DNA of 64,000 bases from assembly GCA_947650285.1 (NCBI GenBank), contig CANTFL010001482.1, forward strand, positions 266,314 to 330,313, given 5' to 3'. Shown here one piece after another: positions 22,947 through 34,800 of the stretch. A program made the position numbers and the translations under genes. The notes under the pieces are model-generated. The model had not been told where the DNA came from and searched no databases. It saw nothing but the letters and a program-made list of their open reading frames with translations. The stretch is from Hyaloperonospora brassicae. Taxonomy: Eukaryota > Oomycota > Peronosporomycetes > Peronosporales > Peronosporaceae. The first letter of the stretch is position 1. Each line of letters begins with the position of its first letter.

Positions 22947-24642
22947 ATGTCATCTCCTGTCTCTTACCCCGCCCCGCCTAACGCCGCGGTACCGCACCTC
23001 GCGGGATCCCCAGTAAAACCGTCCGATAATGCTAAGAGTTTTTTTCTTCCAATTAGCTGGCTGTTCCATTTCCGACTGGCGATGAGTCGGCCGTTGACGC
23101 TCTCCCACCATGTTTCTTCTCGCCGAACCAACCGCGGGACCCCTGCATCGTTACTTTCTGAATCTCTCCCAGACCGTGGGCCAGTCGCTTCCTCGATACC
23201 GTGTAGTCAATTGGACATGACTACGGCGACCTTATCGGTAAGATCGACGGTCGCGACACTTGTGATACCGTCGGTAAGCTCGCCGGCAGCGACCACAGCG
23301 ACCATGACGACCTCATCGGTGAGCTCGACAGCCACGACCCAAACGACCCCGTTGGAGGTCTATACGGTAATCATTACAGCAACTCCGTCGGTGAAGGTGA
23401 CCTCCACGACTACAGCAACCCCGTCGGTGAGCTCGACCTCCACGACCACAGCGACCCCGCCGGTGAGCTCCGTGAAAAAATCGCAGCGACCCCGTCGGTG
23501 AGCTCGATTGCAAATTTTCCCATCACATCGGTCTCCTCTGGGCACGACCACTCGGCCGTTCCTGTCGCTCTCCTCGATGCCCCTGTGGTCCTGCCTTCAT
23601 CGGTTCAACTATGCCGGACATACCATCAATATTGGGTTGAAATGGACCTTAGCGTCCGAGATTGCGAAGGCAAACTTGCGCCTATTCCAGCTTGCACGGA
23701 CCACTTGGTCGATCAGATTGAGTGTCTCGAGATCCTGTTGCATGACCGCCTCCTTCTCATCCGCCTACAACGTAAGGGTCTTTGGCGGGAAGGGGCGGTG
23801 GCCGACCACTTGCGTGGAAATTATATACAGCGAGTCCCAGTATACTCTCCTTGAAGCACGACTTAAATACCAGAATTTCTCCTTCGGCACTCCGGAGGTG
23901 CCATCTTGGAGGTAAGTCTCCGTCCTATGCTCGCTCCGACACGACGTCCACTCTTGGAAAACGACCTCTGCAAGCGTCATCTCGTACAAATCCTATATCT
24001 ATTAAGTTTCCAAATTCCACCACAGCAGGACGTCCATACCCCCCCTCCGCTCCGATCCGGGCTTCAGGTGGTGCTTCGTCTCCGGTCACACTAAGGCCGT
24101 CAATTGACCTCCACAGCAGTGGCAGCGAGGTGGTGCGGGCGACTCAAGCGAAGTCGAGAGCCTTCGGTCGACGACCCATTAAACCTCCCAAGCGTCCAGG
24201 TAACGCATCCTATACCTAGGCCACCCCTCGTTCTACCACAAAGGCATCCGTTTCTCCTTCGAGCGTCTCGACCCCCACGATGTCTGTGAAGACTTCCTAT
24301 CCTTCCGCCTCCTAGAATTTTACGAGGCCTACAAGCCCCACAGTTCTCACGCGTTCCGCTACGTCCACCCATCTTTCCACCAAGTCTCCGAATTAATGCG
24401 CTATCTTACCGACTTTGTCCGATAATAAAAGGGTACCGCCGCTCCGCTGAACCCGTCGCTCAAGCGAGCGATGTTCGGATAGTCGTACTCTCACAGCAAT
24501 TTGACCCCGGGCACAAAAATTAATCCGACTCCAATGGTGACGCGCACTAGGATCCGCAGCCTTCCTTCATTATCGCGTCAACCGCTATGATTCCTGGTCT
24601 CCTGAGTCCGAAGCTTTTCATCTCGGCAGAAATGGTTTCATG
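22947..24642 (+). pseudogene. antisense accessory gene of element 2, first part
   Basis: Element 2 runs right to left, so its antisense gene reads on the plus strand. The ATG at 22947 (MSSPVSYPAPPNAAVPHL) opens a 184-codon Ser/Thr/Pro-rich segment like the N-terminus of the element A antisense protein. Beyond 23501 the frame is broken; readable pieces include a helical block at about 24215-24425 (FRLLEFYEAY, HPSFHQVSELMRYLTDF) resembling the conserved block of element A. It is interrupted by a solo LTR at 24647 and resumes at 26440. Function unknown. Confidence 0.5.
23223..23510 (+). repeat. 36-bp coding repeats (Ser/Thr/Pro-rich)
   Basis: Tandem units of about 36 bases, clearest at 23385-23480 (GTGAGCTCGACCTCCACGAC...), translate as 12-residue units like PSVSSTSTTTAT. 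Earlier copies are more diverged and vary in length. They form the low-complexity part of the antisense protein. Confidence 0.7.
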
Positions 24643-26439
24643 GTCGTGTGGTAAAGTCACTAATTAAATGATGGGACGTGGATCGGTGGCCACCCAGTTA
24701 AGGTGTCACTTACTGGTGGAAAATGGGTCCATGGGACTCGGCGATCCAATGAGGAGATGGAAAACGATCTCAACGGGAATCGGCGATCTGGTCCAACTGT
24801 CACCAGACTGATGGATACGGATCGACCTGAGACGGAGCGATCTGGGACAAGCCGACAGATAGAACGATTTCCATGGAGCGATCTGGGACAAGGATCTGGG
24901 ACCAGGTGATGTGGTATGACTCTGTGACGAAGGTGTAACATCCTGCAGATCGGTGATGCTCTCTACTGATCTCCCAAAGGGAGTACTGATTTAGGTTAAT
25001 TTTGGCCCGATCTGGAAGTGGGGATGTTTGTGGGAGTCCGTGGGACCGTTATAAGAACTGTGGATGGTCCCGTTGAGCAGATAAACTCTTGGTGATGGTA
25101 TCGGAGCACACACAATGAACGGAAGAACATATATGGCCGGATTGCACTATGTCGATCCTCAGCTATCTCGAATTGGGCATCAGATCGGTCATATTCCCCA
25201 CTGATTATGAATATATCGCTGATGAGACTTTCGGATCATAACAGACATGCTTGTTAAAGGTCCGTGAGTGATGTCTCAAAAGTTCGGATCGAAAGAGCCA
25301 GTGGAAGCCGTTTGAACTGACGTCGCAAAGCGGATTTGGACACATTTGGTATTTGAGTACTATTTTGGACCTTTTGGTATCAAAATTGGGTATTTGGTAC
25401 ACTTTTGGAATTTGCTCCTGTTTGGTGTCTATTTACGATATCGGGAGTGTTGGCGCTATCTTTGGAGTACAGGCCACGAAATTTCGACACGTGTTCAAGG
25501 GGGCGGTCAAGTTTAAAGGTGATATCGACTTGGGGAGTGACCTACGGTTGGGAATAGGCTGAAAGATAGCTTGGCTAATAATTGGTTGGTAAATAAACAG
25601 ACTTGAGCTCTACTTCTTCTGCACACGACGCGCGTTCCTCCCCTCTTCTCCGGGCAAGAATGATTTTGCGTCCCCGGAAGGTCAAGGCACGCGTGGTACA
25701 AGGACACAGAAGACCGATATTGGATTGTTGGCCAAGATCGGGAAGAGCGATCTCGGGATTTTTGGCTCGGATCGATCAAGTACTCACACTCAACTCAACT
25801 GCTAGGGTAGCAGTAACAAAAGGAAAAGGAAAAGGACATTGGACACAAGATCTCGAGACGGCTCAAGTGGTCAGAAGATCTGGACAAGGCGTTTAAGACA
25901 AGACCGAGCAAGATCGAAGCGGTCTACTGGCCATATCGGCGTGTTTCATTTTGTCGAAACCAAGAACCGATGTGTCCATATTGCGCACTTCCGGCAAGAT
26001 CGACCGATCCCGAGACCAGATCGGACCGATCCCAACGCAAGATCGACGCAAGACGATTATTTGCTGAGTGAAGATTTCCGCACAGCGAAGACCCCGATCC
26101 CGAAGACGAATCGAGATCGGTGTGATTCAAGATCGAGATCGCGACATCTCCAAATAGAGATCGCCGTGACTCAAGATCAAGATCGCAGAACCCCTGTTCG
26201 TGGTGTGAAGATTTCCGTACCGGAAGCGAACGCTAAACCCCAAACCCTCAGCGAGAACGACATCTCCCAGGCCATTACGAAAAGCTCAAGCCAGACCAAC
26301 CGACGGGTACACAAGGTGAGCACAAGGCTATACAACAAGGCACGGATCGGAGTACCCCCTCCGTGAGTCGGCAAGTCTGGGCAAGTGGAAGATCGACATT
26401 CACTAAGGTAATTTTGTGGGATCGACTTCACCACAGTCG
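24643..26439 (+). mobile_element. solo LTR with target duplication GTCG
   Basis: The LTR itself is 24647-26435 (1,789 bp), starting TGTGGTAAAGTCAC and ending TTCACCACA, ends typical of the element A superfamily. GTCG at 24643-24646 is repeated at 26436-26439, proving a real insertion that later collapsed to a single LTR. U3 is rich in GATCTGG/GATCGG words. U5 contains the shared CGACGGGTACACAAGGTGAG and GGAGTACCCCCTCCG blocks. It sits inside the antisense gene of element 2. Confidence 0.85.
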
Positions 26440-26990
26440 CTATGGCTTATTAACTCGTCGTCCATCATAACGATGGTCCCAGATGACTTGGTCGATCGTC
26501 TGGAGCTGCCTTGAAGCTGATTTGGTTTATCGGACGGTGACACCGACCGACCCCTAGAATGGAAGTTCACGCTTTTGAGCTCATCGATTATCAGGAACTG
26601 ATTGGAATAGAGGCTTGGGTCGCCGTCAGATTCTTGCTTTCTCCCATAACGTTCCGACCGGTGAGATGGTTCACCGACTTGATCGCCGCCTACGAACAGT
26701 TTGATGAAGATCATTTCCAAGCACTCAAAGAGGCGACCCACAGTATGTTGATTCTAAGTAGCAAGCTATCACAAATACCTTCCTCGCCTCCCACTGCAGC
26801 ACCCGAAATAAATGTAGAGGTAGGGAGGTCAAAGCTTGGCGGACGGTGGCCGGTCTGATTTATCAGGGGATTAACAAAGGTCACTTTGACCTCAATATCG
26901 TCCTGGACCCATTCTTCCGCCATTTCTCCCGTCCCCGCTTCGTAATGTATTAATTTTCTGGTCTTGAGGTTGGGTCAAACCCATTCAAAC
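26440..26990 (+). pseudogene. antisense accessory gene of element 2, second part
   Basis: Continues the gene cut by the solo LTR. Positions 26559-26750 read FELIDYQELIGIEAW, then SPITFRPVRWFTDLIAAY and FDEDHFQALKEA. This aligns with PISFSRIGWFDQLASLY...EDRNRQAL of the element A antisense protein: same spacing of P, F, W-F, L, Y, F and Q-A-L. A later piece, GHFDLNIVLDPFFRHF (about 26880-26930), matches HCDRDILLDPLFLHL of element A. Frame changes and stops make it non-functional. Element 2 is truncated soon after, near 27000; no pol is visible. Confidence 0.6.
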
Positions 26991-27959
26991 GATATATTGA
27001 TCAAAGTAGATATGGCTGTCGTCAGTGGTGCTAATCATCGATTGCGTTATCGTACTATATTATAAAGCGTATTGAAGAGCTGTGAAGCAAACATATTAAT
27101 ACTTGTATCAGAAGAATCATCCCTCACTTCTTCTAACGTAAAGCATAAGGTCGAGCATGTTAATTATCTCATTGCATTATCCAAATAACAAAAAGAGGTA
27201 GAGAAACGCTAAACAAAGCCCCTCGAAGCACTAAATCTGATTATTCTTGTTAACTGCAGCTTGACGTAAAAGACGCTCCGTAAATTTGCGTTTTATATGT
27301 ACATACAGTAATGGGATTGACGAAAGCAAAATATCTTATCATGTAGGTCAATACAACCAGAAGAAAATGTGCTAGACAGTTTAAAGTTGATTAAGGCGGC
27401 ATTCGGAGAGCACCTGAATATATACTACGACCCATAAATCTACTTATCATTGTATATGACAAGCATTAGTTATCATTTCAATATTTCTCTCGCTATATTT
27501 TGTATGATAAATTGCGGTAAGAGATGCTAAGATGATTAATGGACCTATTATAATCCAAGTTCTCTACGAAGCGCTATTTATATAATGATTCAGAATACAC
27601 TGCTGAAATATTGCCGAAGAACTGTTCATGTTCTGATGATCTCTTTGTCTCAAGTTCCATCACAAGCTGGTAAATTTATGAAGTATACATCAGTGCTATA
27701 TGTTTGTATTTAAATGGTAATCATATTATATGATATTTCAACGAACTAACTCCAAGCCGATTTAAACAAGGAGTACAAGCTGAGAAAAAAGCAGACTGAT
27801 TTGAATGTCTGGAGTCATTCTTTATATTTGTAAAGCTCCCCTATCATATATTGTTTTGGTCTCATTCTTCTTGTTACTTCCCATTCGAATCTGTTGGTAG
27901 TGTGATGAAGCAGGTCGAGAAGTATGGACCGCTTTTCGCGCTGCAACGAAGTACTAGTT
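26991..27959. other. AT-rich, gene-free
   Basis: Start of a 17-kb AT-rich zone. Stops in all frames and no recognisable motif. Confidence 0.55.
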
Positions 27960-28819
27960 TGCTGTATGTGTGAACCACACAATGAGATGAACCACGCAAT
28001 GAGGTGCATTACACATCAAGATATTGGACACCGCTATCTTAAATGAGGCGGTCATAGATGATGCGATCTTGTGTGACGTGATCTTAGGATATAATTTTGG
28101 AAGACGCAACCTACAGATATCATCTTGGATGATGTGATATACGGTGACGCGATCTCGTGAACTGCAATCTTCGGATGAAAAGGTCACGGCAATCTGGCTT
28201 ACACCACCGAATGAAATGCAATCAAAATCTCGACAGCACAAGTCGATATATGAAGGTCCATCCGAACAAAGATAATAGAATTAGTCATAGGTACAATGTT
28301 TGGCTGAATAAATTAAATTTACTTATAAATGCACAAGTTTCGTTCTTCTTTTTGGGTGGGTATAGGCATCCGACGTCAAGGGAGATCTTCCGACCACAGA
28401 AACGATCACTCCCTTATTTTTTGGCCTGGGTTGCAAGACATTCTCCAATCTCCCTCACAGGCAAAATGACACAGATCGCAAGATCGCGAGACGGCTCAAG
28501 TGGTCAGAAGGCTCGCGAATTTAGCTTATCATTTGGACAAGACGATTTCATTGAGATCAGAGTGGCTCATGTCAAGCATCCTAAAAGTAAATCCGTGGTC
28601 GTATGAAAATTTCTATATGATCGCCAACCCATCGCAATCACGGTCATGTTATTTATCGACACGAGTCCACCTGAAATAGTGGAGCCCGCCCTCCCGACAG
28701 GTACACAAGATGAGGTCGGATAAAAGTACAAACTCGGAGTAACCCCTCCGTTTTTCGTTTGTCTGGGAGCCAATACAGAGCCGATATCGCAATAATCTTG
28801 CGAACACCACTCCTTAACA
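27960..28819 (+). repeat. LTR remnant of the element A superfamily
   Basis: U3-like GATGATGTGATCTTG words at 28020-28150 are followed by conserved blocks also found in other LTRs here: ACGGCTCAAGTGGTCAGAAGG, the GAGTCCACCTGAAATAGTG segment, and a version of the terminal block ending CACTCCTTAACA. Both ends are eroded and the left edge is approximate. No target duplication found. Confidence 0.65.
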
Positions 28820-31800
28820 GTAGTCAGTATATACAAGAATTCCACCTTCAATATTTGCAATATTTTAATTTCGTAGAAGCAGACAACTTATATCCGACGA
28901 GGGTTTTTTACCGTTCGGGTGGGACGTCTTTAGTTACCGATAAGCAATCGAAAATTATTATCATAACCATCATGACCATCGTCTACGTCAATGTCCTTTT
29001 TGTTTTATACTATTGAGCATATTAGGTCTAGATGACGATCTTATATCATCTTAAAAAGGGAATTGTGGCATTAATGCAAGTCGTATCAGTAAAGTTCTTT
29101 CAATTTATATTACGGTGCATACTAGCAGTTTGAGCCTTAACAGCACCACTAGTTCTATGCGATCTTAAAAACAAATCGAAAGTAGTAGAAGAGAATAATA
29201 TGGAGATAAACAATGTACCAAAAGCTAGTAGCAAGTATTACCATAACAGATTTAAAAATTTAAGAACATCCTTTTGTTTTGCGGTCTCCAAGGTTTAGCT
29301 CCTTTAAATGATGTTCAGCGCACCCAACAATGCCGGATAGATTGGAACATAAAAAGGTGTTCATGATGACCAATATATTGCCACCTATAAAAACGATAAC
29401 ACCGACAATACCTTGATATAATCTTCATATACTGCTTTTTATACTCCATATAATCATGGTGCACTCACGTGAATGATGTTCAAAATATATAGGAAGAACA
29501 AAAGGAGCTATTAGTCGCGCCGCGCGACGAGTGTCATTTAGTAGTGGTTTAATTTACATCCTCATATTATCGTTTTTTGTGATGAATGACTAAGAAATGG
29601 ACGCGATGAAAATGAAGAAGACGAAAGACGAATATAAAAACTGACTGGCAGAGTTCCTTTAGGTAATTAGTTTGCTACTGATTTGTGCTGCAATCATAAC
29701 GTACCAGCGCGTTTAGCCTCGCTTCTGAATTCAGTAGTGCTTATTAATTCGCGTTCCTCACTTTCCTACTCATACGGTCAATATCCAATTCTTAAGAGTA
29801 CTTACACTTTATATATACATGTTTATTTTTACTACTATAGAGTTGTTCTCGATGTCTTTAAAAGTAAACATTGATATAGACGGCCTTTATGTGTAGTCTA
29901 ACACATCCGGCACAACGTTATTTAGGCAGCATAATTTACAGTTTACTCATCTGCATTAATTCATTCGGCGATTGTCGTACTCATTGCTCATTCAATGTGT
30001 CAACATACATGACAATGATGTCGCTCGAGATAATTCTCATGGATTTAGATTTCATTTGTTCTAAAATCATGCCAGTGATGCCATAGACCAGTCAGTCCTG
30101 TTGGAATATCTCCTGAACGTTCGAATACGATAGTTGTGTGACCTGCGCTTGTATACAATGAGATTAGACACCTTTTTTTCTGATACATTCTTATATTTAT
30201 TGACTGCTGAACATATATCAATTCATTGCGTGCCACAGTGTCACAAGTCCAAAGGCATCCTCAACAGATAACGTACGGAAACTGTAAATTGCATTTCTTT
30301 TATCAGCAATCCACCTCCATTCTTTTGCTGGCGTGTTGCAGCCTTAATAGATAACCAAGATAGGGTGGCAGTCCATAAAAGCGATAAATATAGGTGGAGG
30401 TCATTTAATTCGGCATTTTTAGGAGCTTAATCAATCAAAATTTGTAAAAGATTCAAAAGTCAATTTTATCGAGTAGAACAGCGCCAAAATTAGCCCTTAT
30501 TCAAATAAAAGCATCTATCGCGACAAAATCGAAACTATGTATCATCACGTAATGGTTATTTGCAAGTAAGACAAGAGAATTGTTTGACCGTTTAAAAGCT
30601 ATACGTCAGTATGTACTTATTTTTATTGATAGGACTACAATCAACATTAGCGCGAATGTTTTCAGTTTTACGGTCCTTATATGGACGAGTACACGACACC
30701 CGATACAGTAATAACGAAGCAAATTAAAAAAAAGTAATAGATATACGAAATCAAATAAGCGATCGTGCGAATCAGTGTTTTCAGATATGTCAATTAACCA
30801 TCCCTCTCCTCTTGGATCTAGCAATGTATTTGATGTGCTACAGTTGAAAGTCGCGAATTAAGCGACTTATTTCTTTCTTTTATACTCAAGAGCGGTTTTC
30901 TTATAATGATTGCACGAGAAATGATTTACAACATCTAAATAACCCCACTGGCTTTTGTAAATTTAATGGAAATTGTACATATGTACAACTATATTGTCGT
31001 ACGAACTATACGGACGATTCACACAAATGTTAGAAAAGAGATTGAAGATCAACAGAGGTCGGAAAACTGCATTTGTGAACACCAAAAGCAATTGTCGTCC
31101 TATCGTCAAATTCATATATTTTAGACCTCATTTGATATACCGGGCAAGGCAAATGCCTATAATTCCTTGAGATCTCTGGAATAAGCGGTTCCGGATGTAT
31201 ACATGATCTACAATCTGAAAAGCCATTACTATAATATGCTGACAACAAATCCACTATTAAGGCCTCCGAGTAATGATTCGTAGCATGACACATCATTGTA
31301 ATTAGTATGAGTACGATTTAATTGTCTTTGTACAATTTATATGTAATTATATCAGTTACCTACAGCATTGTTCGTCATTGCTAGCATTTTGCCTGTGCTT
31401 AGCCTAGCCGTTCAGCTTGAAGACATATATTCATCTTCGACGATCTGGAGACTGCAATAATTCATCTTCTGGATTCGCAAAGGGAGTCTAAGATTGCTGT
31501 CAATTACGGCGCAACGTGACACGTTTATTCGCCTCATTGATAGGAAGGATAGGTATACCTAGTCAACATTGTCATAACAAAAAATTATTTTTTGCGTCAA
31601 TTCTCCGTTTTTACAAAACTCCTACTTTGTGATATAAACTTACAGGATGCACTGCTAATTATACGTATGACGTATCTCGCTGCGTCTTTGCGACTTAGAA
31701 ACCTATTAGCACATATCAGGTTACTTTTTTCGGCTAGTCAATACTTCTATATAATTTTTCTCGCGCTACGAGTAGAAAAATTAAATTAATAAGTAATGCG

Positions 31801-34800
31801 GAAAATATTGTCATTTAACTTACTCCTGACAATCGAGTGTACCCATTCGATTAAGATCTCTTGCTCTTTAAACAAGGCTGGTGCATAGAATTTGTAAATT
31901 TTGTTGCCAGTCGTATAAGTCAGCACTAAAATCCGAGGCTAAGTCCTCGACTAGTTTGTTTCTTTCTTCACTTCAATAACACCCTATAAAGGTACCGACT
32001 ATCATGCATATTATATGAATCGTAACAATACCTTAAAAAATATCCTATATGTAGACAGCACCGAATATGTACCATGAATAAACGCACAACAATACTCAAG
32101 ATTCATCTCGTATATTGTGCGTGATTGTTTAAGCCACGATCAAATCAAGTTACACCACAATGTTACTGAATCGTCGAATCGGACACTCATTCGTGCATAT
32201 CTTTTAAATTTTGTCATTCATTAATTTTACGACGCCAATTTAATACGTGTCGTAAACTCTAATTTCTGGTACCCCGAATTATATATACGTTTACATAAGG
32301 TGCCTTCGGTAACCTTTACATTCATCGCAACTTACGTTGTCGACCAATGACTCTGGACGTCATGTTTTCCATATATTTGCGGATTTAAAGTAACAATAGA
32401 TTAAATTGTTAACAGAAGGCACGGCCATATTATGCGAAGAAATAAGTAGCGGCTTTGCAGAATGAGCTTACATTTTGTATCCCGATTATACAGCAAGCAT
32501 TCTGATCAGTATGCTTTCCAAAACCGAGAGTCAGAACAACGAGACTTATAGGTACGTTCATTTTTACAGCCGCTGAGTCAAGGGAGGTATAATCTGGACT
32601 GTGCATTCGTGATTGTAGCTACACCAGGAATAATTGAATTTAATGGTTTCATTAACATTTTTCGTTAAAATAATAATTATTAAGTTCTACGGATGATACA
32701 GCATGAGGATCAGTTCATCGATCCAGATAGAAAAAAACATATAGTAATAAAATGTAAGCATTTCTATGAATTGTTATCATGCCAATCTGATATAAAAAAT
32801 ATGTTGTCATAATACTTTTTTATTTCCAAAGGTAATGTATAACATCATTATTTCGATTATGATAAATGACGAAAATTTTATCATACAGGATATTTAAATA
32901 ATTAAGAATCTAAGGTAATTTACTCTACTGACTTTGCTTTTAATTATATATTATCTTTTCATGGTACAGCTTTTGTACATAAATATAAGCGAAACGATAA
33001 GAGTCATGCAAATTCATAGTTTCATATCGTCACACATTCAGCTTCGAGGAAGTAGCTTTAGAGCATACCTCAACCAAGAATATCAAAAATACATTAGCGC
33101 GAACCTTTACGTCAGAAAGCTTAAGGCCAATGAAAACTCACATCAATGTCAAATGCCATTACTTCGAGGCATTACTTGCGAATGTATCATATTTGAAGAT
33201 TTCTTTTCAAAGTGTTTAAGTAGTGTTTACCCGCTTCGATTTTATAGCACCATGTACTTGCAAGCGCCTTAACAAAATACTAAGTGGCCATCTTCTTTTT
33301 GCGGTAGCCGAATTTGGTCAGAGCTTTGATTTGGCAGCAAGATATTTTTGTGTCTTATCCCTTTCGTGCCATTACACTTTATAATATCAAGTTTAGGTCT
33401 ATGAGGTGATTTTTCCGACACCCCCCCCCGTAGCGAGACAATATTCGTGTGGCAAATATATATTAACTTTCATTTCACAAATATTCCTTTAAAATTACAA
33501 ATGTGTGCTGGTGGTTATATGATACTCTATTCTGTATATTACGTGTTTATACATCTGCTTAAAACTCTTCAAGATGGACATGCCGACCATTTTGTCCGCT
33601 ATCGCTATTTACCTATATTTACTAATAAAGTGGACCTCTCTGAATAAATTTGGCAAAAGGGTGAGGAAGGAGTGCGTTATCATTGATCGTTGATACAACA
33701 CTTAAATTATCCATTAATCAAGATTCTAATATGGTATGGATTGTAGAAAAGTAGGAATCAATTGTTAATTCATATATCTAAACGAGTAATACATCATTCA
33801 GTTTCCACTGTTATCAATACGCAAGTGCTAATTGGTCATGAGCTTTACGACTACTTTAAATGGAACAATGATCGCACAGCCGCAGTGAGCCTTGACGTCG
33901 GCCACATAAACGCTAGGGAGTACTCATCTGTTCTCCAAGGCAAAACGAAGGTTTATAAAATGAAAGATGACGTCATCTCATATACACAGCTCTTGCTCAC
34001 CTGTCGGTGTTAGTGGCGTCAACGTCAAAACAATGACATCTCTCATCGTTCTTTAAGCGCGGATGATACAAATAATTATCGCAGCTGAAGCCAACATATG
34101 GCGAAAAAATTATGGGCGCGATTGGATCAAAAAGTTGTTTCCTAGCAGCAGAAAGTAATCGCGATGTTACATCGATGATGTTCAGATTGAAGATCTCGAT
34201 CATTTTATGGGTCTTTTCAAGAAACGGACAACTCCACACGAACATCGTTCAGTACGGGGCATTGAAGTGATGCGAATCATCGGGATGATCGCAGAGCACA
34301 AACAGCATTGCCGGCGCTTAAAATTGAATATATAGTGCGCGGCGGTACAAGAATATGCGTTCCACATAAAGCCGGAAGAACAACATGCGATATGAGTTCC
34401 GTATATGCGTTAACGAAAACTAGTTGAAATTTCAATATCTCACAGATGTATCAAGGTCGGGATCCGCTTTCTTATAAAGGTAGGATGTTACGGCGTCAGG
34501 TATAGTAGGCATTAGATACATGCAGCTATAAATTGTCTGGAGATGTGATCACTTTGCTGAATGAGCTTCCGAATAGTGTTTTTCCCATCTCGCTTTCAGC
34601 AAATAGGTAGGGTGTGGTGAGCCCCATCACGATTCGCGAACATTTTTGTCTAGCTATTACACAAAAGAGGAATGATAAATAACGGGTTAATATCGATGTA
34701 AAATGATCACGGCAAATTTGTATGTCGCGAACAATTTGTTAGACATATGATCCAAATCACTACCTCGAAGGCGGTGGGTGATGCATGACGTAAAGCTTGT

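Noticed and set aside
26100..26400. second full retroelement to the right of element 2
   Set aside because: The conserved U5 blocks here belong to the solo LTR 24647-26435, bounded by matching GTCG; no internal domain follows.
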